A DNA stretch of 64,000 nucleotides from Pseudovirgaria hyperparasitica. Lineage: Eukaryota > Ascomycota > Dothideomycetes > Acrospermales > Acrospermaceae. A program made the position numbers and the translations under genes. The stretch covers positions 2,181,087-2,245,086 of the forward strand of contig NW_022985551.1 of the NCBI RefSeq assembly GCF_010093815.1, read 5' to 3'. Shown in pieces: positions 1 to 10,508 of the stretch; position 1 is the stretch's first letter; each line of letters begins with the position of its first letter. A model generated the notes under the pieces. The model saw nothing but the letters and a program-made list of their open reading frames with translations, was not told the DNA's origin and ran no database searches.

Positions 1-211
1 TCGGAGGTCAGGCGTAATCTTGTCTCTACCTCTACCGCCAGCGCAACACCGCCGTACACGAATCTGTAGCTATCCGAAGAATACGAATACGTCTTGTCAT
101 AATTAATAGATTTTTTTTCGGCTAATGCCTCTTCCGCTTGCCGATAGAATACGACATATAGCGTTTCCGCCGCCCCCGAGGTATCCGCAATCCTGACAGG
201 TCCTGCAGTGG

Positions 212-3200
212 ATGTTGCTACCGCCGCGAACTTACCTGCTCGCGCAAACAGCAGACGAAGGGAGTAGGAGGACTGTGCCGTTTCTGGTATACGGCTCGAC
301 GCTCCAGGAAGAAGAACGCGCGCTCAGGAAAGCAAGAGATATGTTACTGGTTCACCAGACTGGTAGCGTCAAGGTTGGCGAGGTAATACGGTATAGAAGT
401 TCCCCATATCTTCCGATGTGGACCTGTCCTGACTCTGACCTCTTCAGTTATACTATCACCTATACCCCTTCCGCCGACCGCATACTTCCGATTCCTCCAC
501 ATCTTCATGTAAAGGTGAAGAACACCTCGGCCATCCCGCTTCGCGCTGCTTACCTACACGGCCCATACACGATTCATGCCTCCGCATACCCCTCCACCTA
601 CAATCCAAATCAGAAGGTTGAAAACCCTAAGCGCGATGGAATACCGGCATTCGAACCAAATGTAAAGGCAGGAGGGTCTTGGAACGCGCGACTTACGATT
701 CCCGAGGATATTCGCGATGTTGAAGGTGGCGCCCTCAAGACCGATAAACATGGCGAGGCTAAAAAGATGACGTGGATAGTAGAGGTTTCTTCGCAGGTGA
801 TGTTCTCGAAGACTGCATCTGTGAACTTCGAGGTGCTGGTCTCGCGCGACGAGAGATCTCTGGAGATCGGGTTTGCTTCCGTGACTGGTGGGGGAGGAAA
901 ACCGCAGTCAGGCCAACTGCACGACCACCAGCAAGGCAAGCACAAGGGGCAAGGTAGCCAAGGCATGTCCCAGAAGGGCGTATACTCAAAAGCCATAGAA
1001 TTGGTCGTCGATGACACACAAAGTCTTTGGAATAAACCTGCACTGCCAACGTGGGACGACGAGAAGAACGAGGAACAGCATGAGCAGGAAACAAGCGAGC
1101 GGAAGGAGAGAGCACAGAGGAGAGTTCACCTCGTTGTTGTGACGCATGGTCTGCATAGCAACCTTGGTGCAGATATGCTATATCTCAAGGAGAGCATAGA
1201 TGCCACTGTCAAAAATGCAAGAGTTGCAGCAAGGGAGCGACGCAAGGCTGGGGCAGTCCCCAAACGGAAATCGAGTGCGGCGTCTGCTGAGAAAGAGCCC
1301 GGTCCCAAAAGCGAGGAAGAGGCTGGTCCATCGATAGCTCCTCTCTCCGGAGGTCAAGAAGATCTAGACAATACGGCTAATCAGGACGACGAGGACGACG
1401 ACGAGGAAGTCATCGTGAGGGGGTTTTCAGGCAACGCAGTACGGACCGAGAAGGGCATTCAATACCTAGGCAAGCGCCTTGCGAAGCACGTCTTGAGCAT
1501 GACGTACCCAGATCAGCCGTTCATGCCTATCAAGAGAACCCTTGCTGACAAGATGTCGGAGACCTTCTCGCCCTCGTCTAAGCCGCCGTCAGGAGAAGGT
1601 CCGGAAGTCCATCCACATAGTAGTATACACCACCCTGATGTGAAAAAGAAGAAGCGGGCCTATCGCTTTGCCCATATTAGTTTCATTGGTCATTCTCTGG
1701 GTGGTCTTACGCAGATGTATGCGATTGCGTACATCCAGAAGCATTCCCCGAAATTCTTTGAAATCATCGAACCTGTAAACTTCATAGCACTCGCCTCGCC
1801 TTTCCTTGGACTCAGCAATGAGAATCCTGTGTATGTTAAGTTTGCCTTAGATTTCGGACTTGTGGGAAAGACAGGACAAGACCTTGGCCTTACCTGGACT
1901 GCACCTACGATAGCTAAGAACGGGTGGACAAGCATAGTGAGCGGTTTCGGGAACAACGACCAGAAAGAAAAGAGAGGACCTGATCCAGGGGCAAAGCCTG
2001 TGCTCAGAATCTTACCGACTGGACCTGCGCATCATGTCTTACGTCTGTTTAGGAACAGAACAGTGTATTCTAATGTGGTGAATGATGGCATCGTCCCACT
2101 ACGAACGAGTTGTCTCCTCTTTTTAGACTGGCGAGGTATCGGGCGTGTGGATAAAGCACGTAGAGAAAACGGTCTCATTGGTACTGTTGCAGAATGGGGC
2201 TTCGCTCAACTTTCGGGACAGAACACTTCGCCCAATCCCTCGAAACCAAGTTTGGAGCTACCACCACCTCAAAATCCAAAGATAAGCAGCAGGACGCAGT
2301 CTCCTTCCGGGGCATCTGGTGACGGTAGCGACACTGCTGTTCCGTTGCCTGGAGAAGACACCACAAATCTGGATGACACCATGCAGACCAAGCAAACGAC
2401 TGGTGACGCGGAACCTGCGTCGAGTCAATTTATCAAGAAAGACCATGAACATGAGATGAAGCCGCGTAGACGAGAATCGAGACCAAAGCAGGAGTCCCTC
2501 ATTCTTAGCGGAGCTAACACGCTGTCAAGATTTTTGAGTTTCCTCCAACCTAGTGGAGCACATACCGCAAAGGACTCAAAGATGTTCAAGCGAAGCCAGA
2601 CTATCAAGATGGCACAACCGGATTCAAGTGCCGAACAAAGCTCAGACGAGGCCCCCGCGAGCGAACAACCCCTATCTCAAGATTCTTCCCCTGAAGAGAC
2701 ATCGCCAAAGAAGAAGCCAAAGAGACCTAAAGCATCAAGAGGTGACTCAATGCTAAACAATCCGGAAGAAAGAGGCGCTCCACCAAAGACCACTATCTTT
2801 GAGTCTGCGGGTGATCTTATCAACCCACCCATTCCGCCAACCTCGTGGCTGATAGATCCATCTACGCGTTCACGTACCATTTTCCACGATAGAGTGTACC
2901 ATCCCGAGGACATTCCTCCACCACCTCCCAAATCCAAGAGCGGACGAACCTTCGGTAGCGTGGACAGTGCTTCCTCCTCTAAAACTGAAGATAGTGGTGC
3001 TGAAGATAGTGGCGGTATGAGGGTCGAGGAAAAGATTGCGCGCGCTTATCATAAGGATCTTTCATGGCGAAAAGTCTTGGTTAGGCTCGAACCTGATGCG
3101 CACAACAACATTGTCGTTAGACGCATGTTCGCCAACGCGTATGGCTGGCCGGTGATCAAGCACTTATGCGACACTCACTTTGGTGATACCTACTCTGCAA

Positions 3201-4003
3201 AGACCCGGGATGAGGATGAGGCTGCTGTAGACCGAGCTCCTCGGATGAGTAAAGGCGTCGGACCAAGCGGCGAGGAGGTCGACGGCCAGCAGCAGGTAGA
3301 ATCACCCGATCGCGATCCGAGTGACATGCGCGAGGAGGCAGACGAATTAAAACCTCTGCGAGAATTCGAAAAGACTGATGACCCCGTGGCGAGGCAGAGA
3401 TTGAAGAGACAGAATACCGACCTGTGGGACGATTCGTACTTCGAAGACAGCGGCGACGACGACTCAGACACGGAAACGGATGATCGCAATCCTATCGCGA
3501 GATACTTCAACCCAAGTCAGTCATCTAAGAAGCGGGTTCCGGGAAACTCTGGATCACCGACCTCTGATCAGGTTGGTACATCGCCTGGCGAAATCGCCAA
3601 ATTCCTCACTGCTTCGCCAGCCATGGAAGGTCATCGTGGTCTGTCACCCACGCAGGCAGCGCAAAAGTCGTCAGTAGGTCTGGAAACAGCCTCGCCAGTA
3701 TCGCCAACCTACTCCGCAGACGCGCCTGGTGCCATAACAGGTCAACAATCTGATACATTGAAGGCTTCATCTCCTCGCGATGCCGATTCGTTACAGAGTA
3801 TGCTACCAGGGGAACCGCTTGTACAAAGTCCGCCGCACGAGACGGAAGAGGAGAGGCCGAAGACGGGCGGCAGCACAAGTAGTGTCGGACTTGGGAAGAG
3901 CATCGAAGAGCAATTGCATAGTCCGGCCTTGAGCACACATCGGAGAAGTAGCAGTGGAGTCGGGGAGCAGGTCACTCGATTGAGTATGGAAGGGAAGAAG
4001 TGA
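212..4003 (+). CDS. DUF676 (ROG1-type) putative serine lipase/esterase
   Basis: Large alpha/beta-hydrolase of the DUF676 family, whose yeast members (Rog1 and relatives) act on monoacylglycerol or phospholipids at lipid droplets. I see an N-terminal beta-rich region, the oxyanion-loop motif VVTHGLHSN near residue 310 and the nucleophile elbow GHSLGG near residue 495 of the unspliced frame. The segment NDGIVPLRTS probably carries the catalytic Asp. The rest is a long, low-complexity, Ser/Pro/acid-rich tail that probably holds regulatory sites. The frame is open from ATG 212 to 4003 (1263 codons), but positions 391-447 look like a 57-nt intron without stops (gtatag...ctcttcag). Removing it joins GEVIRY directly to TITYTP, the expected family sequence, giving exons 212-390 and 448-4003 and 1244 aa. 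The family call is secure; the substrate is unknown. Confidence 0.9.
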   Translation: MLLPPRTYLLAQTADEGSRRTVPFLVYGSTLQEEERALRKARDMLLVHQTGSVKVGEVIRYRSSPYLPMWTCPDSDLFSYTITYTPSADRILPIPPHLHVKVKNTSAIPLRAAYLHGPYTIHASAYPSTYNPNQKVENPKRDGIPAFEPNVKAGGSWNARLTIPEDIRDVEGGALKTDKHGEAKKMTWIVEVSSQVMFSKTASVNFEVLVSRDERSLEIGFASVTGGGGKPQSGQLHDHQQGKHKGQGSQGMSQKGVYSKAIELVVDDTQSLWNKPALPTWDDEKNEEQHEQETSERKERAQRRVHLVVVTHGLHSNLGADMLYLKESIDATVKNARVAARERRKAGAVPKRKSSAASAEKEPGPKSEEEAGPSIAPLSGGQEDLDNTANQDDEDDDEEVIVRGFSGNAVRTEKGIQYLGKRLAKHVLSMTYPDQPFMPIKRTLADKMSETFSPSSKPPSGEGPEVHPHSSIHHPDVKKKKRAYRFAHISFIGHSLGGLTQMYAIAYIQKHSPKFFEIIEPVNFIALASPFLGLSNENPVYVKFALDFGLVGKTGQDLGLTWTAPTIAKNGWTSIVSGFGNNDQKEKRGPDPGAKPVLRILPTGPAHHVLRLFRNRTVYSNVVNDGIVPLRTSCLLFLDWRGIGRVDKARRENGLIGTVAEWGFAQLSGQNTSPNPSKPSLELPPPQNPKISSRTQSPSGASGDGSDTAVPLPGEDTTNLDDTMQTKQTTGDAEPASSQFIKKDHEHEMKPRRRESRPKQESLILSGANTLSRFLSFLQPSGAHTAKDSKMFKRSQTIKMAQPDSSAEQSSDEAPASEQPLSQDSSPEETSPKKKPKRPKASRGDSMLNNPEERGAPPKTTIFESAGDLINPPIPPTSWLIDPSTRSRTIFHDRVYHPEDIPPPPPKSKSGRTFGSVDSASSSKTEDSGAEDSGGMRVEEKIARAYHKDLSWRKVLVRLEPDAHNNIVVRRMFANAYGWPVIKHLCDTHFGDTYSAKTRDEDEAAVDRAPRMSKGVGPSGEEVDGQQQVESPDRDPSDMREEADELKPLREFEKTDDPVARQRLKRQNTDLWDDSYFEDSGDDDSDTETDDRNPIARYFNPSQSSKKRVPGNSGSPTSDQVGTSPGEIAKFLTASPAMEGHRGLSPTQAAQKSSVGLETASPVSPTYSADAPGAITGQQSDTLKASSPRDADSLQSMLPGEPLVQSPPHETEEERPKTGGSTSSVGLGKSIEEQLHSPALSTHRRSSSGVGEQVTRLSMEGKK
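391..447 (+). other. probable in-frame, stop-free intron in the DUF676 lipase gene
   Basis: The 57-nt stretch starts gtatag after phase-2 CG and ends cctcttcag. It contains CTGAC branch-like motifs shortly before the acceptor. Its length is a multiple of three and it has no stop in frame, so an ORF caller reads through it and adds 19 residues. The added residues interrupt a well-conserved N-terminal motif. Confidence 0.75.
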
Positions 4004-5190
<1,187 letters not shown>

Positions 5191-5571
5191 GTTGTGGGGA
5201 TGGAGGTGAGAGGAGGGGGCTGGAGCGCGCATTCCTGGCGTTTGGAGCGCTGGCTGGAGCATCCTACTACAATAATTACTCCTTACCACACGTGCAATAA
5301 TATCATGTCAATGTGGTACGCGATTGGCAGGCTCTTGTGTGAATCAGGACTGTTGGGTTGCACAAGACAGACGATTAGCTGTTCAGATAATTTTGCAATA
5401 GAGAATAAGCAGTCGTATAGATATCAACAGTTGACCATAGGCAATTACAGTGCGTGTAAGATGATTCGACTCCGGCTCCCATGAAGACAGCGACCTTGCC
5501 TTGTGCACAAGAATACCAAAATAGATATCCCTTGCGAACAGCCATGCTTGCAATATACAATGCTATCACGC
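5191..5571. other. intergenic between convergent DPM1 and membrane-protein gene
   Basis: The two genes converge here, so this should hold both 3' UTRs. No conserved ORF, repeat or RNA gene is recognised. Confidence 0.4.
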
Positions 5572-6276
5572 CTACACATCCTCCCGGAACAGACTTCTCC
5601 TTTCTGTCGGACTACTCTTGCTCTGCGTTGGCTGATGCCCGCCCGTCTCGATTGGCCTCGGACTCACCCCTCTCATCCCAATATCACTCCTCTCCGCACC
5701 CTCCCCGAATGGATTCGCTCCCCCTGCTGGAGCCGTCGCCGCGTGGTCTCCAAAAGGATTACTTTGGGCCCCTCGCCCCATCTCCTCGTCGTATCTCTCG
5801 TCCAACTCCCTCGTTCGACTCCTGCCACGCCCATTGAAGTCCTCCTCGTACGGCGCCGGTACACTGGCATTATATCCGCCCCCGCCATATGCTGTTGGCT
5901 GGTGCAGCCCTAGCTCCTGCTCTTCGTAGTATGCCTCGTTGCCTACTCTGCTATCCCACGCCTCGTCCGGGTCTAGCGGGGCACGCGCACTTCCGCGAGC
6001 CTGGGTGCCGGAGCTCTCGTACGCACCGCTAGCGTACCGTTTGTTCTTCATGGCACGGAATTTGTCGTTGAACCAGCCGACCAGGCCGCCCGTGCGCGGT
6101 GTGGGGATGTTGCCGATGCCGCCCGAGCCACGCGCGCGGAAGGCAGCGATGGGGTTTGCAGACGGTGGGGGAAGGCCGAGTTTGGAGGCACGACGCCGTG
6201 AGAAGACTAGCCAGCCAACATAGCTGAGGATTATGACGAGAAGGAGGAGGATGAGGAAAATGAGGCCGCCGTTCAT
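5572..6276 (-). CDS. single-pass membrane protein, conserved in filamentous ascomycetes, function unknown
   Basis: Intronless 234-aa frame with a clear ATG at 6276. Residues about 4-25 form one strongly hydrophobic helix (LIFLILLLLVIILSYVGWLV) followed by RRR, which predicts a short outside N-terminus and a cytosolic tail. The tail is disordered, rich in Gly, Arg, Glu and Pro, and contains two NPFG motifs of the NPF type that bind EH domains in endocytic adaptors. Similar fungal proteins are often labelled 'acid phosphatase-like', but I see no phosphatase motif. It faces the lipid-kinase-like gene across a shared 795-bp promoter region. The coding strand is C-rich at the 5' end and G-rich at the 3' end. 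Confidence 0.8.
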   Translation of the reverse strand: MNGGLIFLILLLLVIILSYVGWLVFSRRRASKLGLPPPSANPIAAFRARGSGGIGNIPTPRTGGLVGWFNDKFRAMKNKRYASGAYESSGTQARGSARAPLDPDEAWDSRVGNEAYYEEQELGLHQPTAYGGGGYNASVPAPYEEDFNGRGRSRTRELDERYDEEMGRGAQSNPFGDHAATAPAGGANPFGEGAERSDIGMRGVSPRPIETGGHQPTQSKSSPTERRSLFREDV

Positions 6277-7071
6277 TGTAGGGTTTGCGGGTGGTGGTGA
6301 GGACTGGTGATGTGGTTACGGCTGCGGTGCATGAAGATGCGATTACGGGTTTGTATGGGGAAATGGAGATGTGTCCTGGAGGAGATGAGGATGGTTCGGG
6401 ATGGAGAGTCTTCTTGAAGGGCGTGATGGTGCCGTCACAGCTGTGAGTGCGGCGTGCTGACAGGGTTCTAGGGAGCGGCGCCGAAAGGAGATGATGCTCG
6501 CTGGAGCGGCGTCTGTGTCAATTGACCAGGTAATTAGACAGCGCTTAGCTATGGCTTAAAATAGCAGCCGGTTGATGAGAAGGAGAAAGAGGGAGACGAG
6601 GTGGATGTGGTGTTGTGAAGCCAGCGTAGAATACTTTTGATGCGATGCGAGCTGAGATGAGAGCTAGTGATGCCTAAGGCGCCACCTGGTAATTAACTCT
6701 ACCTTAGGCCTGGGGCTGCTTACTGGTCTTCGACTATGACGACAGATGCTGCGTATCATCCAATCAGAGCTTTCTAAATATGGCGTAGGAGCCTGGGAAA
6801 TGAGGCCCTCAGCCCTAATACACATCAAGAGAAGCCTGCGATGGATGCTGACGCTGATGAGTGATGAATGATGAGACTGAGACTTGCTTGGCACGCAAGT
6901 CAAACCTCTTATTGTTCATTTGTGTTTTGTGCATGCGAGGCTATCTACATTGGGTTTGGCCAGGATTGCGTCAAATTCACATATAAGAGTTGGCCTCCAG
7001 CACCGCCCATCTAAGTATATCTTTCTTCACTCCTCAGCTCATCTTACTCTTAGCACAATCGCAGCGTCGTG
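6277..7071. promoter_or_regulatory. divergent promoter region, membrane protein (-) and lipid-kinase-like gene (+)
   Basis: A 795-bp gap between two divergently transcribed genes, so both promoters and leaders must lie here. A pyrimidine-rich stretch with TC runs just before 7072 looks like a fungal leader. No specific operator was identified. Confidence 0.45.
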
Positions 7072-8487
7072 ATGAGTCTGGAGTTTGCTTGGGCCATCCC
7101 TGACACTTATATTGGTGCCGACGATGGACCCAGTTTCATAGTCGATGAAGTCACATACGATGGCTCGAATGGAGTCGTCAAGGTGGAAGGATCCGATGTA
7201 AAAGCTGACATACCGGTCAAGGATATCATCGCCGTAGTACCACTCACTGCAGATGACAAGAGCTTTCCGGGTGGTTATGCCCTGACATATGTCGGCAGCA
7301 ATGATGTTTACACCCCAGACATGGAAGATACCACACGAGGCTATCACTATCTTAAAGTCTTGACGCTTCCAGAGGAGCTAAATAACCTCATCGTACCTTC
7401 TGCTAGAGATAAGGCCGTTCACCACGTACATATCATCATCTCGACGCTCTCCGGGACTTGTCAAGCCGAATCATTCTACGAGAACTCTGTCCAGAAATTC
7501 CTTGCCAGTGTTGGATATCGCGCAGGCAGTAGCTACACGATACACACGACCACATCGGCGAAGTCTGTTCAAGAACTCACTGAGACCGACATCCTTCACT
7601 CGGCAAACAAGGGTCAAGCCCAGCGTATAATCCTCATGTCCGGAGATGGTGGGATTGTCGATATTGTGAATGCACTGTCACTGCAGCCGCATAGTGATTG
7701 CTACATACCACCAGCCATGTCAATCCTTCCGATGGGCACCGGAAATGCGCTCGCGCACTCGATTGGGATAACAGATGACCGCACCTCAGGCCTATCCAGT
7801 CTTGCGCGCGGCTCATCAAAGCCGCTGCCCATTTTTAGAGCGACTTTCTCGCCAGGAGCTCGTCTTCTGCTAGACGAAGCCACACGAGAAGAAGAATTGC
7901 CTGTGGTCGATAAGGTGCCCACAGTCTACGGTGCTGTTGTCTGCTCTTGGGGTATGCATGCCGGGCTTGTTGCTGACAGCGATACTAAGGAGTATCGTAA
8001 ATTTGGTATCGACAGGTTCAAGATGGCTGCAAAGGAGGCCCTGTATCCGTCAGATGGTTCTCCACCACATGCGTACAAAGCAAAGATTTCGGTATTACCC
8101 GCTGGGACCAGTAGCTGGCAGGCTGTGCCCAGGGAAGAGCATATGTATGTGCTTGCAACTATGGTTTCAAATCTGGAGAAGACTTTCACAGTATCCCCTG
8201 CCTCATCACCCTTAAGTGGCAGCTTGAGGCTTGTACATTTCGGGCCGACGACTGCAGATGAAGCTATGCGCGTTATGGGCCTGGCATATCAGGGCGGGAA
8301 GCATGTGGATGAACCTCTCGTCAATTATGAGGACATTGATGGCATGCGTATTGAGATCGAGGGCAGGGAAGATGAAGCTCGATGGAGACGAATCTGTCTC
8401 GACGGCAAGATAATACGGCTGGAGAAAGATGGATGGGTGGAGATTCGGAAAGAGAATCGAACAGTGGTTGATGTTGTGTCTATGTGA
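7072..8487 (+). CDS. diacylglycerol/sphingoid-base kinase-fold protein
   Basis: A 471-aa intronless protein of the DAGK_cat (lipid kinase) superfamily. The central part shows ILMSGDGGIVDIVNAL followed by ILPMGTGNALAHSIG, the nucleotide-binding GDGG and GTGN signatures of LCB4/DgkB-type kinases that phosphorylate sphingoid bases, ceramide or diacylglycerol. The upstream loop that is usually SGxGxA reads LSGTCQA, so it is altered. The N-terminal 110 residues and C-terminal half match the usual layout. I chose ATG 7072; the codon before it is GTG. Lipid substrate is not predictable. Ordinary sequence apart from the changed glycine loop. Confidence 0.85.
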   Translation: MSLEFAWAIPDTYIGADDGPSFIVDEVTYDGSNGVVKVEGSDVKADIPVKDIIAVVPLTADDKSFPGGYALTYVGSNDVYTPDMEDTTRGYHYLKVLTLPEELNNLIVPSARDKAVHHVHIIISTLSGTCQAESFYENSVQKFLASVGYRAGSSYTIHTTTSAKSVQELTETDILHSANKGQAQRIILMSGDGGIVDIVNALSLQPHSDCYIPPAMSILPMGTGNALAHSIGITDDRTSGLSSLARGSSKPLPIFRATFSPGARLLLDEATREEELPVVDKVPTVYGAVVCSWGMHAGLVADSDTKEYRKFGIDRFKMAAKEALYPSDGSPPHAYKAKISVLPAGTSSWQAVPREEHMYVLATMVSNLEKTFTVSPASSPLSGSLRLVHFGPTTADEAMRVMGLAYQGGKHVDEPLVNYEDIDGMRIEIEGREDEARWRRICLDGKIIRLEKDGWVEIRKENRTVVDVVSM

Positions 8488-8901
8488 TAGAACACATCAG
8501 TACTAGCTTCTTCACCCACTATCGAGAGAGATGCTAATACACCCAACTTATTACTTGCAGTATGAGTGGCGCTAGTACATGCGACCACGACAGCTCGTAC
8601 GCATACACATTTGAAGTCCAGTGACTGGCCGTGGTGTTGTAACTCAAAGTCTGAAGTAGTGCGTCATACCAAGACGCCGTGTTTACTACCTTCTTATTGG
8701 AGTCACAGGATGCCGCACATATATATACAGTGCAGGTCTTGGCCCAGGGTACATAAACAGCTTGGACGCCATGTTATGCTGCAGCCGTCCTGAGAAATCA
8801 ATTCATCGGCGCTGACATTTTGGACCGACAACAAGCGAAACATGCAGCATTCTATTACCCCGCACCTGCATTGTCTCTTCTACACCATATTCTTCGCCAT
8901 C
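8488..8901. other. intergenic, lipid-kinase-like gene to DUF1349 gene
   Basis: No gene is recognised. An ATG at 8842 lies in frame with the DUF1349 gene and would add 20 residues (a hydrophobic leader-like stretch), but the domain starts at the later ATG 8902. The region contains ATATATAC at about 8719 that might act as a TATA element. Confidence 0.4.
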
Positions 8902-9531
8902 ATGGCAAACTCCACGATCCAATGGACTTACAAAAATGAATTCGATAACACGGTCTTGTCGCCATTCAAATCAGAGTTCACAATCACGGCACCCCCTGCC
9001 ACAGACATATGGCGACCCGCATTCGACAAAGACAACTTCACAGCCCCTTTTCTCTACACCACAATCCTGACATCCAAGTTCGTCAGTATGCGCGTGTGCG
9101 TCTCCGGACCCTGGAAGACCAGGTACGATCAGGGCGGGCTCGTGATTACTTTCCCAGTCCCGGGTACTGGGCCCCTCCGATGGGTCAAAGCAGGCATCGA
9201 ATTCGAGGCTGGCGCGCCGAATCTTGGCGTTGTTGCTACAGATCGTTTGAGTGATTGGAGCCTAAGTCCGATTGCTGACAGGCAGAACGAGGCTGAGTTT
9301 GAGCTTGAGAGGGATGGGATGGACCTTTGGGTCTACGTGGTGGAGAGTGGTGTAAGACGGGCTTTGAGGCAGGTCACTTGGGCGTTCAATGAGGGTGTTG
9401 GAGAGGAGATTGATGTGGGCTTGTATGCTGCGAAACCGACGTATGAGCCTGAGGGTACGGGGGGCGATGGGACGTTATTGGTGACGTTCAAGGGCTTTAG
9501 GCTTATTACGACTGACGGGGAACTGGAATAG
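8902..9531 (+). CDS. DUF1349 concanavalin-like lectin/glucanase-fold protein
   Basis: A 209-aa protein (229 if ATG 8842 is used) of the DUF1349 family. This small beta-sandwich domain resembles the C-terminal domain of beta-xylosidases and is found in bacteria and fungi. Supporting patterns are WTYKNEF at the start, APFLYTTI, the core DQGGLVI and GPLRWVKAGIEFEAGAPNLGVVATDRLSDWS. The ending VGLYAAKP followed by VTFKGFRL is typical. Homologues are thought to bind carbohydrate, but the role in fungi is unknown. I prefer the ATG at 8902 because it lies in a good context (catcATGG) and immediately precedes the domain. Third positions change from C-rich to G-rich after about 9240. Confidence 0.8.
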   Translation: MANSTIQWTYKNEFDNTVLSPFKSEFTITAPPATDIWRPAFDKDNFTAPFLYTTILTSKFVSMRVCVSGPWKTRYDQGGLVITFPVPGTGPLRWVKAGIEFEAGAPNLGVVATDRLSDWSLSPIADRQNEAEFELERDGMDLWVYVVESGVRRALRQVTWAFNEGVGEEIDVGLYAAKPTYEPEGTGGDGTLLVTFKGFRLITTDGELE

Positions 9532-10508
9532 ATGGTATGTGGTGGCGGCGATGTCCCCAGTCACACATCCAGGAGGGATGCAGCAAGCGAGCAACTTCGA
9601 TCATCAGTATTCTGGTAGCGTCCTACTTACCATTCGGGATGTGTTTGGTGAACTACAGGTAGATCGCTGCACCCTTGCATACGCCTGCAGAATAGGCAAT
9701 GAACATGTAGTAAGCACAACTCTATTGCCTGAAATTACTTTACCGAGCGACCAGGGTCATGTAAATCACCAGAAGTCCTGTAGTCCTCATACTATACAAC
9801 AGGTGGTCGCAATACTCACCGACCGCCAACGTCCGGTAAGGCTCATTCTATATAGGCTACCTATCAAAATATCGTTACATGTTTGAACTATGAGACTATA
9901 CCCTAACGTCGTCTATAGATAGATATATCTATCAGAGTATAGCAGAGGGGGTATCTATAGTCCTAGCTAGTAATCTCGAGATGAATTAACGTTATTTGAC
10001 TTTGTTTTAGTGATGCAGCAGACACACTGGCGACCGGTGAGTGTTGCAAACTCCTGCTGATATTAAAGTAAGAAGGGCATTTCATTAGCCCATTGGTTAC
10101 TCTGGCTAGCGGCATGACTGAGTCAATAGGGAAACCCCATGGTTGATTACCGAAGTAAATCGGTACAGGCTCTCGAAACGGCCAAGATGGTATAGCCTTG
10201 GGAAGCAATCTCGCCTTGAGTTTTCCTGCATCTCAGCTTCTATTATTAGTCACCGGTCAGCTAGAGCCATCAATGAGTACTATCCATGAACTAGCCGATA
10301 CAGACTGTAAAGTGGTAACGATAGAAGGCGTAAACATGTATATATACAGCTTCCTCCTGTGGTCTGATGTATACCATAACTTCACACTTGTAACCATTTC
10401 GCAGTCACTCATCTCTCAACGAGACATCGTATCACTCTTTTTGCGAAGTTATCGTGTCACTCATTACATTCCCCTTTATTTCCTGTTCGTTTCCTGTGCG
10501 AGCGTACC
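9532..10508. other. 977-bp intergenic region with AT-rich palindromes
   Basis: No conserved gene is seen. An open frame at 9539-9886 has no recognisable features. A cluster of inverted repeats lies at 9913-9960. The 3' part, with pyrimidine-rich runs around 10380-10500, should be the promoter and leader of the secreted-protein gene. Confidence 0.4.
9913..9960. repeat. cluster of short inverted repeats
   Basis: Positions 9918-9933 form a perfect 16-bp palindrome (gatagatatatctatc). It lies between ctatagat at 9913-9920 and its inverse atctatag at 9953-9960, so two alternative hairpins can form. Confidence 0.7.

Noticed and set aside
9539-9886. 115-codon frame after the DUF1349 gene
   Set aside because: It begins right at the end of the DUF1349 gene, has no recognisable motif, and its codon use is unlike the neighbouring genes.
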